Origin: Mycolicibacter icosiumassiliensis
GTDB lineage: Bacteria > Actinomycetota > Actinomycetes > Mycobacteriales > Mycobacteriaceae
Direction: 5' to 3'
DNA: 64,000 bases
Assembly (NCBI RefSeq): GCF_900078685.2
Contig: NZ_LT546166.1
Location: 2,076,287-2,140,286, forward strand
Below, one piece after another: positions 42,236 to 52,600 of the stretch (the stretch's first letter is position 1; each line of letters begins with the position of its first letter). The position numbers and the translations under genes were made by a program. The notes under the pieces were generated by a model. It did not search any database. It was not told where the DNA came from and saw only the letters and a list, made by a program, of their open reading frames with translations.

Positions 42236-45200
42236 CGCAGTTCCTCCACCAGGTCGCCCAGGCTGTCGGCGAACAGCTCTTGCAGCTGCCCGATCTCGGC
42301 GTCGCCGAGGATATCGGGCAGCGTGCGCCACTGGGTCATCAACGCCTGTCCCGCCCCGAGGTCGGCCACCGCGGCAAAGATGCTCAGCTCGTGGCGTACC
42401 GCCTGGCCGGGTTCGGGCACCGACGGCAACCCGGCGATCAGGTCTGGCGCCACGGCCGGCCCACCCCCGGCCCGGTCGACCCGGCCCAGGTAGTTCAGCA
42501 GCAACTGCGGACCCGGCTGGGCTGCCAGCCGGTCGGCGGTGTCGGCACGCAGGTAGGCCAGCAGCCCGTAGTCGATTCCGCCGCCCGGAATGTCGGCCAG
42601 TGCGCGCGCCACGCCGGCCGGGTCGGCCTGGGCCACCCGCAGCGGATAGATCGCGGACAGCAGACCGGCGATGTCGGCGGTGTCGACACCGGTCACAACC
42701 TCCTCGGCACGCCCGTGGGTCTCCAAGGCCAGCAGCGGTGTCGCGCCGGCCTGCCCGCGGCCGGCCCGCCAGGCGGTGACCATCCGCGCGGTCGCCGCAA
42801 CCAGCAGGTCATGCATCGGAACCGGCAAGGCCAACAGCGCAGCGGTCAACATCGCGTCGGCGACGGTCACCGACACCGTGAGATCACCGGCGCGATCGCG
42901 CTGCGGGTCGACCCGCCGAGCACCCAGATCCGGATCCTCGCCGGCCAGCTGGGCGGCCCAGAAGTCCACGGTGTCCAGGCTGTGCGCACGCTCGTGCAGC
43001 GCGGTCGCCCAACGCCGGTAACCGCTGCGCTCCGGCAGCGGATCCGCCCCGGCCATTGCGGCATGCAGTTCACCGAGGATCACCTGCCACGACACCGGGT
43101 CCAGTGCCAGCACATGCCCGCACAGCATCAACACTCCCGCGCCGTCGGGCGCGCGCAGCCACACCGCCCGCAGCATGACTCCGTTCGCCGGATCCAGGCT
43201 CTCCAACAGTCGGGTGCCGTGCTCGGTGACCGCCGAAAGGTCGGCCGCCTCGACCGTGACCTCGGTCAGGACGTCGACGGGCTCGGTCGGATGCAGCGTC
43301 AGGTCGGCCGGGTCGAGTCGGGCATGCAACAGCGGGTGCGCGGCGACGATCGCGGCCAGGGCAGCGCGCAGCTGCTCCGGTTCGGTGTCGTCGGGCAGCC
43401 GGATCGCTTCGACCTGCCCCAGTCGGCGGGGGCTGCCGTATTGGTAGAGCCAGCGGCCGGCCGGCAGCAGCGGAATCGGCCCGTCGGCCGCCTGCGACCC
43501 GTCGCGCTGCACCGCCTCGCCGGCTTCGGCGACTTCCCTGTCCAAAGCGGCAGCCACGTCCCGAATCGTGTTGCAGCTCAAGATGGTCCGCGGACGCAAC
43601 GGCAAGCCGCGCCGGCGGGCCGCCCGCACCATCGACAGCGCAACGATGCTGTCCAAACCCAGCTCACGCAGATCGGTCTCGACCCCCGGCGCGACGGTTT
43701 CCGCCCCCGCGGCGCCCTCCGGGCCGGCGAACACCTCGGCGAGCAGCTCCACCAGAACCCGTTCGGTGTCGGTGGCCGCCGCTATGCCGCAGCCGAGCGG
43801 ATCGGACTGCGCCAGCAGTGCCGCCAACGTCTCGGTGTCCAGCTTTCCGTTGGAGGTCAACGGCATCGATTCCACCGCGGTGATCCGGGCAGGTATCAGG
43901 TAGGACGGCAGCCGGGTGCCGATCTCGGCGCGCACCCGGGTGGTGTCCACCTGCGCGCCGGTGACGAAACCGGCCAGTTGGGTTCCGGCCGGCCCTTGCA
44001 CGGGCAGCACCGCGGCGGCGGTCACCCCGGTCGCGGCGGCCAGTGCCGCCTCGACCTCAGCGATCTCGACCCGGTAGCCGCGCACCTTGACCTGGTCGTC
44101 GGCCCGGCCGAGGTAGACCAGGCGGCCATCGGTCCGGCGCCGGACCAGATCCCCGGTGCGATACATCCGGCCGCCGGTGCGAAACGGGTCGGCGATGTAG
44201 CGGGCCGCAGTCGCCGCGGCGCGGCCCAGATAGCCGCGGGTGACCTGCGCGCCAGCCAAGTACAGCTCGCCGGCCACCCCGTCGGGCACTTCGCGCAGCG
44301 CCGAGTCCAGTACGTGGGCGCTCATGCCCCGCACCGCTTCTCCGATCACCGGAACATCGGTGTCGGCGACGTTGGCGACGACGGCTTCCACGGTGGTTTC
44401 GGTGGGTCCGTAGCAGTTGTGGACCGCCGTCGAGGTCGCCGCCCGCAGTCTCGCCCAGGTGTGCGGGGCAATGGCCTCGCCGCCGAGCGCCAGCACCGTG
44501 AGGCGGTGATCGGAGCCGGCATCAAGCAGGCCGGCGTCGAACAGTTGGGTGAACATCGACGGTGAGGTGTCGATCATGTCCAGTCGGTGGCGGCGGATGC
44601 CGTCGATGATCGCCTCGGCGTCGCGCATCTCGTCGGCGGAGAACAGGTGCACGGTCTGCCCGCCCAGCAGGCCGACCAGCGGCTGCCAGCTCGCGTCGAA
44701 ACTCAGTGACCAGGCGTGCGCGACGCGCAGTGCCCGGCCCAGGCGCGCCACGGCGGGCTCGTACATGCGTTGCTGGTGGTCGGCAAAGTACGACGCCAGC
44801 GCGCGGTGGGTGCCGACGACGCCCTTGGGTTCTCCGGTGGATCCGGAGGTGAAGATCACGTAGGCGGCCGAGTCGGGGTGGATCGCGGTCGGAGTCGCGG
44901 TCTGCCCGGCATCTTCGGAACGCAGCTCGGCGAGCAGTTCGACCGTCAGTGTCAGCTTCGGACCGGCTTGGCGCAGAATCGATTCGATGCGCACGTCGGG
45001 CAGGCTGATGTCGACGGGAACGTAGGCCGCCCCGGCCTGCAGCACCGCCAGGATCGCGAGGACCGAATCCAGTGAGCGAGGCAGCGCTATCGCGACCCGG
45101 TCTTCGGGACCGATCCCCCGCCCGGCCAATGCCCTTGCCAGTTCGGCAGATTCGGCCGCCAGTTCGGCGTAGGTCAGGCTGCGGTCCTCGCCGGACAGCG

Positions 45201-46635
45201 CCGGACTGTCCGGGTGCGCCGCGGCGGCCGCGGCGAACAGCGCGGGCACCGAAGTCGCCGGGTCTATGCGGGGCGACACCGGGTCGACTCCGCGTACCCG
45301 CTCGGCGGGCAGCAGCACATCCAGATCGGCTATCTGGGGCCGCGCCGGGTCGGCCAGCTGGCGCAGCACCTGCAGCAGCCGCTGCCCCAGATCTGGAATC
45401 GACAGCTCCCCCAGTGCAGCTGGGATCGCCTCAAGCAGCACGGTGAGCCGGCCGTCGCGGGGCGGGTAGCTGACCAGGGTCAGGGGATAGTGCGTGAGGC
45501 TTTCCACCGTGACCGGGATGAAGCGCACCCCGTCATCGGTGGTGACCCCGGCTGACGCCGAGCCGATGGGCGCATTCTCGAATACCAGCAGGGTGTCGAA
45601 CACCGCGTTGGTGCTGGCCCGCTGCACCGTCGACAGACTCAGGTACCCCAGGTCGCGCATGGCAGCGGTATCGCGTTGCAGCGCTTGGCAGGTGGCGACC
45701 ACCTCGGCGCGCGGCGGTGTCGACGCGGCCACCGGGACGGTGTTGATGAACAGGCCGACCATGGTCTCGACGCCGGTGAGCTGTTGCGGGCGGCCCGACA
45801 CCACCGCGCCGAACGCCACGTCGGTCCGGTCGGTGAGCCGGCCGAGCAGCACCGCCCAGGCGAACTGCAGCACCGTGTTCAGCGTCAGCCCGTGCCGGCG
45901 GGCCCACTCGGTCACACGGGCGGTGGCGTCGCTGTCCAGCGCGACCTCGTGGGTCTGCGGGACGGCGCTGCCCACCGCGGCTCGCGCACCGCCGGCCAGC
46001 ATGGTCGGGGCGCGCAGCGGGGCCAGGTAGTCGCGCCACCGTTGTGTCGCGGCGGCAGTGTCTTGGTTTGTCAGCCAGCCGATGTAGTCGCGGTAGGGGC
46101 GCGGCGCAGGCAGCGGGTCGACGCCGCCGGCGCGATAGATCGCCACCATTTCGTCGAAGAACACCGCCATCGACCACCCGTCAAGCAACAGGTGGTGCAC
46201 GGTCAGGATCAGCCGGTACTGCTCGGGGGCGGACCGGGCCAGCACGAAGCGCAGCAACGGTCCGCGGGCCAAGTCGAAGTTCGTGGTGCGTTCGATGCGC
46301 GCGATCTCATCGAATTCGCTTGGCGCAGCGTTGATCTCCCGCCACGGAAGAACCGCTGTCGCCGGGATGATCTGCACCGGGTGCGGCAGGTCGACGTCCC
46401 AGAACGAGGCCCGCAGGTTCGCATGCCGGGCCAGCATCGCCTCGGCACTGCGGCGCAACAGCCCGGGGTCGACGGCGCCGACGATGTCGATGACGAACTG
46501 CACGGTATAGACGTCGACACCGTCGGCCCCGTCATCGGTGGCGAGTGTGGCCAGCGAGAACAATCCCTGCTGCAGCGGCGAGAGCGCTAGCACATCCTCG
46601 ATCGCCGGGGCCACCCGTTGGGAGGTCTCGGTCAC
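42232..46635 (-). CDS. mbtF: Mycobactin non-ribosomal peptide synthetase MbtF
   Basis: 1467 residues, one module. The condensation domain is first (PLQQGLFSLATL, HHLLLDGW). The adenylation domain has VIFTSGSTGEPKG, the A4 motif SLSFDASWQPL with the conserved Asp, NCYGPTETTVE and RTGDLVRRR. The carrier domain has LGLDSIVALSMV. The last 390 residues resemble an epimerisation-type condensation domain with LLNYLGRVDRA, but the active-site motif is degenerate (GHVLALDPVSW instead of HHxxxDG). It is expected to add the terminal lysine that becomes the cyclic hydroxamate. Confidence 0.95.
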   Translation of the reverse strand: MTETSQRVAPAIEDVLALSPLQQGLFSLATLATDDGADGVDVYTVQFVIDIVGAVDPGLLRRSAEAMLARHANLRASFWDVDLPHPVQIIPATAVLPWREINAAPSEFDEIARIERTTNFDLARGPLLRFVLARSAPEQYRLILTVHHLLLDGWSMAVFFDEMVAIYRAGGVDPLPAPRPYRDYIGWLTNQDTAAATQRWRDYLAPLRAPTMLAGGARAAVGSAVPQTHEVALDSDATARVTEWARRHGLTLNTVLQFAWAVLLGRLTDRTDVAFGAVVSGRPQQLTGVETMVGLFINTVPVAASTPPRAEVVATCQALQRDTAAMRDLGYLSLSTVQRASTNAVFDTLLVFENAPIGSASAGVTTDDGVRFIPVTVESLTHYPLTLVSYPPRDGRLTVLLEAIPAALGELSIPDLGQRLLQVLRQLADPARPQIADLDVLLPAERVRGVDPVSPRIDPATSVPALFAAAAAAHPDSPALSGEDRSLTYAELAAESAELARALAGRGIGPEDRVAIALPRSLDSVLAILAVLQAGAAYVPVDISLPDVRIESILRQAGPKLTLTVELLAELRSEDAGQTATPTAIHPDSAAYVIFTSGSTGEPKGVVGTHRALASYFADHQQRMYEPAVARLGRALRVAHAWSLSFDASWQPLVGLLGGQTVHLFSADEMRDAEAIIDGIRRHRLDMIDTSPSMFTQLFDAGLLDAGSDHRLTVLALGGEAIAPHTWARLRAATSTAVHNCYGPTETTVEAVVANVADTDVPVIGEAVRGMSAHVLDSALREVPDGVAGELYLAGAQVTRGYLGRAAATAARYIADPFRTGGRMYRTGDLVRRRTDGRLVYLGRADDQVKVRGYRVEIAEVEAALAAATGVTAAAVLPVQGPAGTQLAGFVTGAQVDTTRVRAEIGTRLPSYLIPARITAVESMPLTSNGKLDTETLAALLAQSDPLGCGIAAATDTERVLVELLAEVFAGPEGAAGAETVAPGVETDLRELGLDSIVALSMVRAARRRGLPLRPRTILSCNTIRDVAAALDREVAEAGEAVQRDGSQAADGPIPLLPAGRWLYQYGSPRRLGQVEAIRLPDDTEPEQLRAALAAIVAAHPLLHARLDPADLTLHPTEPVDVLTEVTVEAADLSAVTEHGTRLLESLDPANGVMLRAVWLRAPDGAGVLMLCGHVLALDPVSWQVILGELHAAMAGADPLPERSGYRRWATALHERAHSLDTVDFWAAQLAGEDPDLGARRVDPQRDRAGDLTVSVTVADAMLTAALLALPVPMHDLLVAATARMVTAWRAGRGQAGATPLLALETHGRAEEVVTGVDTADIAGLLSAIYPLRVAQADPAGVARALADIPGGGIDYGLLAYLRADTADRLAAQPGPQLLLNYLGRVDRAGGGPAVAPDLIAGLPSVPEPGQAVRHELSIFAAVADLGAGQALMTQWRTLPDILGDAEIGQLQELFADSLGDLVEELR

Positions 46636-49600
46636 GGCGAATCACCCCATGCCGCGGTCAGATCGGCCAGGGCGTCGCTGCTCAGACCCGAGACGCTCAT
46701 CGGTTCAAACGCCGTGTCGGCGGCCTCCGGGGTGCCACCGGCAGCAGCGTGAAGGTCGACAGCGGCGGCCAGTTCGGCGAAGGTCGGGTGCTCGAAGATC
46801 ATCCGCGGGTCGACGTCCAGCCCCGCGGCGCGCGCCCGCGCCGCCAGCTGCACCGACAGGATGCTGTCGCCGCCGAGTTCGAAGAAGCCGTCGCTGCGCC
46901 CGATCGCCGCGACACCCAATAGTTCGGCGCAGATTCCGACCAGGGTCTGTTCGGTGGCGGTGACCGGTGGGTCCGATTCCCCGCGGGTGGCCACTGCCGG
47001 CTGCGGTAGCGCGGGCCGGTTCAGCTTCCCGGAGTCCGTCAACGGCATGGCGTCGAGCACCGTCAGCGATGACGGGACCATGTAGCCGGGCAGCGTCGCG
47101 GCGACGGCCGCACGCACCGAAGCGATGAACTCCGCCGCGTCGGCGACCGGGGCGGCTGGGACCAGGTAGCCGGCCAGCGTGGTGACACCGCGCTGCTCCC
47201 AGGTGCGGGCAGCGGCGGTCGCCACTCCCGGTGCGCCGCGCAATGCGGCCTCGACCTCGGCCAGCTCCACCCGGAATCCACGCACCTTGACCTGGTGGTC
47301 GGTGCGGCCAACAAACTCCAATACCCCGTCGACGGTCCACCGGGCCCGGTCGCCACTGCGGTAGAGCCGGTCGCCCGAAACGTTGGCGAAGGGGTTGGCG
47401 ACGAAGCGGGTCGAGGTCAGTCCCGGCCGCTTCCAGTAGCCGCGGACGATCTGCGGGCCCGCGTAGTAGACCTCGCCGACCACCCCGGGCGGCACCGGCT
47501 GCAGTGCGTCGTCGAGCAGGTAGGCCTGCGACCCGGGTGTGGGTCGGCCCAGTTTCGGTGTGGGCGGCTCGAGTTCACCGCGCACCACTGCACCCGAGGT
47601 TTCGGTGGCACCGAAGTTGTTGAGCAGTTGAGCGTTCGGATCCAGTGCCCCGCCGAGCCGGGCCAGCAGGTCCGCCGAGACGGGTTCACCGCTGCACACC
47701 AGGCGGCGCAGGCCGCGCAGCGAGTTGTCGGAATCGGCCAGCACCGAGATCAGGCTGGCCACCGCGGTCACTTGAGCCACCCGCTCGTCCACGATCAGCC
47801 GTGCCAATGCTTCGGGGTTACGGAACTCGTTGTCGTCGGCCAGAATCAGCGTCGCCCCGGCGGCCAGCCCGGCCAGCATCTCCATGCCGCCTTCCAGGAA
47901 GGTCATCGACGACTGGGCCAGCCGGATGTCGTCACCGCCGACCGGGTAGTGGGCGATCTGCCAGTTCAGCCGTGCGCTCATCGACCGGTGGGTGCCCAGC
48001 ACGCCCTTGGGCGTACCGGTGGAGCCGGAGGTGAATACCAGATACATCGGGTCGTCGGGGTGCGGCACCGGAAGATCCACCCCAGCAGCATCTTTCGCCA
48101 ATTCCGCCTGCACTTCGGCGTCATCCAGGCACAGCAGCGTGACACCGTCCGGCGCCGGAATCGCGTCCCGGGTGGCGCTGCTGACCAGGATCACTGTCGG
48201 TGCGACGTCGTCGATCATGAACTCGAGGCGCTGACGCGGGTAGCTCGGGTCCAGCGGGAAGTAGCCGGCGCCGGCCTTCATGATGCCGACCAGCGCCACC
48301 GGCAGATCCAGGTCGCGGCGCGCCGACAGGCCCACCAGGGTTCCGGGTTCGACGCCGGCGGCGATCAACAGCTCGGCGAGCCGGTCGGAGCGGCGATGCA
48401 GCTGCGGGTAGGTGAGCTCGGCTCCGCCGCATCGCACGGCGACACCGTCAAAGCTGCGGCTGGGCGCCAGCACCTCGGCGATGGTTTGCGGATCGCCCGC
48501 AGGAATCTCGGCACCGCGGCTCCACTGGTGCAAGATGCGCTCGCGCTGCTCGTCGTCGACCAGGCTGATGTCGCGCAGCGCCCGTCCCGGATCGGCTGCC
48601 ATGGTCGCCAGCACCCGGCCCAGCCAGTCCGCCAGTCGTTGTACGGTGGCGCGCTCGTAGAGGTCGGTGCGGTAGATCAGATGTCCGTCATAACCGGAAC
48701 CGCCGTCCCCGTCGGACTCCTTGGTGGTGAACAGATTCACCGACAGGTCGGCGTGCGCGATGTCGAACGTGGGCATCACGGTGCGGAAGACCAGGTCGCC
48801 CTCGGGACCGCTGCTGATGACGTGGGTGACGTCGGCGGCCTCGCGGACGTGGACCACCACCTGGAACAGCGGGTTACGCGAGAGCGTGCGGACCGGGTTG
48901 AGCGCCTCCACCAGCCGGTCGAACGGCAGGTCGGCATGCGCGTAGGCGCCCAGTGCGGCCTCCCGCGCCCGGGTGACCACGTCGCGCAGTGTCGGGTTGC
49001 CGGACAACCGGTTTCGCAGCACCACGATGTTGACGAAGAACCCGACCAGGTTGTCCAGGGCGTTGTCGGTGCGTCCGGCGATCGGCACCCCGAGCGGGAT
49101 GTCGTCGCCGCTGCCGGCCAGATGCAGCAGCACCGCGACCGCGGACTGCATCACCATGAACTCGGTAGCGCCGGTCTCGCGAGCCAACGCCGCCAGCCCT
49201 GCTCGCACCTGCGGGGGGACGGTGAAGGCGACCGAGTCGCCGGAGCCGTTCGCGGTGGCGGGGCGGGGATAGTCCGGCCGCGGTCCGGTGTCGTCGGCCA
49301 GGCCGGCCAGTTGCTCGATCCAGTAGCGGCGTTGCGCCTCGATCAGACCGGACTCGTCGCGCAGCAGTTCGCCCTGCCAGTGCGCGAAGTCCGCGTACTG
49401 CAATGCCGGCGGCTCCCAGGCCGGGGCGGAGCCGGCGGCGCGCGCCCGGTAGGCGATCAGCAGGTCGGTGAAGAGCACCTCGACCGACCAGTGGTCGGCG
49501 GCGATGTGGTGCACCACCAGGGACAGCACCCGTTCGTCGCCGGGCAGGTGCAGCAGCGCCGCCCGGATCGGCCAATCCCGTTCCAGGTCGAATGCGACGG

Positions 49601-52600
49601 CGCGCTGCTCGTCGAGTCGGGCCCGGGTCCACGCCGCGACGGCACCCGGATCGGTTTCGGGGCACTGCAGTTCGGTCACCGGCACCGCCGCGGACGCATT
49701 GATCACCTGGTGAGGCAGCCCGTCGATCTCACGGAACGTGGTGCGCAGACTGTCGTGGCGGGCCACCATGTCACCGATCGCGGCGGTCAGGGCAGCTGTG
49801 TCGCAGGGGCCGGTGAGCCGGGCCGACAGCGGAATGTTGTCACCGGTGGCACCGGGGTCCAGTCGGTAGGCGAACCAGGTCCGCAGCTGTGACGCCGAGA
49901 CCGGGAGATTGCCGGTGCGCGGTACGGCGACCAACGGCGGTCGCCCGGCCCCGTTTTCGCCGGGTTGCGCGGCCGGGGCCCGGTCGATCGCGGCGGCCAG
50001 TCGGGCCACCGTGCTGGCCTCGAAGATCTCCCGGATGCCGATCTCCACCTCGCAGCGGGCGCGGATCGCCGCGACCAGTTTGGTGGCCAGCAGCGAGTGA
50101 CCGCCCAGGTCGAAGAACGAGTCGTCGGCGCCCACCTGGTCGCGGGACAGCAGTTGGGCGAACAGTTGCGCCACCAGGTGTTCGGTGTCGGTCTGCGGCT
50201 CCCGGTAGGGCGTGCTCTCGATCCGCTGCGGGTCGGGCAGCGCGGCGCGGTCGATCTTGCCGTGCGCGGTGATCGGGATGTCGTCGACCACCACGTAGGC
50301 CGCCGGCGCCATGTATTCCGGCAATGCCGCGGCCACGCGGGCCCGGATCCGCGGAATCTCGACGGTCTCTTCCACGGCACCCGGCCCGGCGGGGGTCAGG
50401 TAGGCGACCAGGCTGCGGCCCAACCCGGGCAGGTCGGACACCACCACCACGCACTGGCCGACGCTGGGATCCACCGAGATGGCCGAGGCCACCTCGCCGA
50501 GTTCGATCCGGAAGCCGCGGACCTTGACCTGGTCGTCGGCGCGGCCGATGAATTCCAGGTCGCCGGCGGCATTGCGGCGGGCCAGATCACCGGTGCGGTA
50601 CAGCCGCTGGCCGGGTGTCCACGGGTCGGCGACGAAACGTTCGGCGGTCAGGCCGGGGCGGTCGAAGTAGCCGCGGGCCACATGTGTTCCGCCGATGTAG
50701 ATCTCGCCGATCACCCCGACCGGCACCGGCGCCAGGGCGTCGTCGAGCAACCACATGGTGGTGTTGATGTTCGGGCTGCCGATCGGCACGATGCGGTTGC
50801 CCTGGGGGCCTTCCACCTTGTGGCGGGAAGAGTTCACCACGGTCTCGGTGGGGCCGTAGAAGTTGTGCAGCAGGGCATCGAAGGTGGCGTGGAACTTGTC
50901 GGCGAGTTCGCCCGGCAACGGTTCGCCACCGATCGGAATGCGCCGCAGGGTGCGCCACTGATTCACGCCGGGCAGCGACAGGAACAGGCCCAGCAGCGAC
51001 GGCACGAAGTGCATGGCGGTGACGCCCTCGCGCTGCAGCAGGTCGGTCAGGTAGCCGATGTCGCGAAGTCCGTCCGGGCGCGGAATCACCAGCCGGGCAC
51101 CGCTTCCCAGGGTGCCGAACAGTTCGCCGATCGATACGTCGAAGCTCGGCGAGGCGACCTGCAGCAGCACGTCGGTGTCGTCGACGCCGTACTCGCCGCC
51201 GAACCAGACCAGGTACTCGGTGATCGGGGCATGAGATACCTCGACGCCCTTGGGCAACCCGGTCGAACCGGAAGTGTAGATGAGGTAGGCCAGATTCTCC
51301 GAACGCAGCGGGCGCACCCGGTCGGCGTCGGTCGGGTCGGTGTCGGGACGGCCGGCCAGCTCGTCGGCGGTCAGCGGCTCACGCAGCACGATCGACGGCC
51401 GAGCGTCACCGAGGATGAATTCGATACGGTCCGGCGGGTATTCGGGGTCGACGGGAACGTAGGCGGCGCCGGCCTTGGCGATACCCAGGGCGGTGACCAC
51501 CAAATCCGTCGAGCGGCCGAACAGCACCGCGACCTTGTCCTCGGTGCCGATGCCCGCGGCGATCAGGTGGTGTGCGATCCGGTTGGCGCGCACGTTGATC
51601 TCGGCGTAGCTGTACCGGCCGTGGTCGTCGACGACGGCGATGGCGTTCGGGGTGGCCGCGGCCCGGTCGGCCACCAGCGCGCCCAGGGTGGCCGGCGCCT
51701 CGGGGGGCGGGACGAAGTCGGGTCCGCGGGAAATCGCGTCCAGCCAGGCCCGGTCGTCATCGCCGAGCATGTCCAGCTCACCGACGACGGTCTGGGGCTG
51801 CGCCACGGCGGCCGACAGCAGCTGCACCAGGTGGCGCAGCAACTGCTCGACCAATGCCTCGTCGAGCACGTCGTGCAGGTACTCGGCCTCGATCAGCGCG
51901 CCGCCATCGTGGGAGCCGCCGGCCTCCACCATGATTCCCAGCGGCAGCTGGGCGACCTTGCCGCGGTAATCGGCTCGGGTGCAGGTGATCCCGTCCGGCT
52001 GGAAGCCGCCCCCCTGTGCCGAGCGGAAGCCGAAGCTGAGCCGGGTGAGTCGTTCCACTCCCCCGTGGCGGCGATCCGGGTTGAGTTCACGCACCACCCG
52101 GTCGAGGTTGATGCCCTGGTGGCCGAACGCCCCCAATGCGGCGTCGCGGGTGTGCGCCAGCAGCTCGCCGAACCGGACAGCGGCGTCAACCTTCGCGCGC
52201 AGCACCACCGTGTTGCCGAAGTAGCCGATGGCCCCGTCGGTACCGGCAGTGCGGTTGAGCACCGGTGAGGCGATGAGGAAGTCATCGGTGGCGGTGTAAC
52301 GGTAGATCAGGGCGGACAACGCCGCGGCCATCACCATGTAGGGCGTGGCGCCGTTGCGACGTGCCAGATCGGCGATGCCGGACATCAACTCGGCGGACAG
52401 GGTGCGGGTGCACAAGCCGGCGCGCAGCGTGCTGGGTATCGCCGAGCCGTGCGGGCCGGGCAGCTCCAACGGGTCCGGCGGGTCGGCCAGCAGGGTGCGC
52501 CAGTAGTGCAGCTCGGCTTCGTGGCCGGAGCCCGCCGGAGCGGCGGGGTGCGGTACGGGCGCGCGGGTGGCGAACTGCTCCGGGTCGGCATAGGCGGCCG

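Noticed and set aside
47295..52268. Two long plus-strand frames (865 and 767 codons) opposite mbtE
   Set aside because: Antisense shadows of NRPS sequence; composition typical of reversed GC-rich coding DNA.
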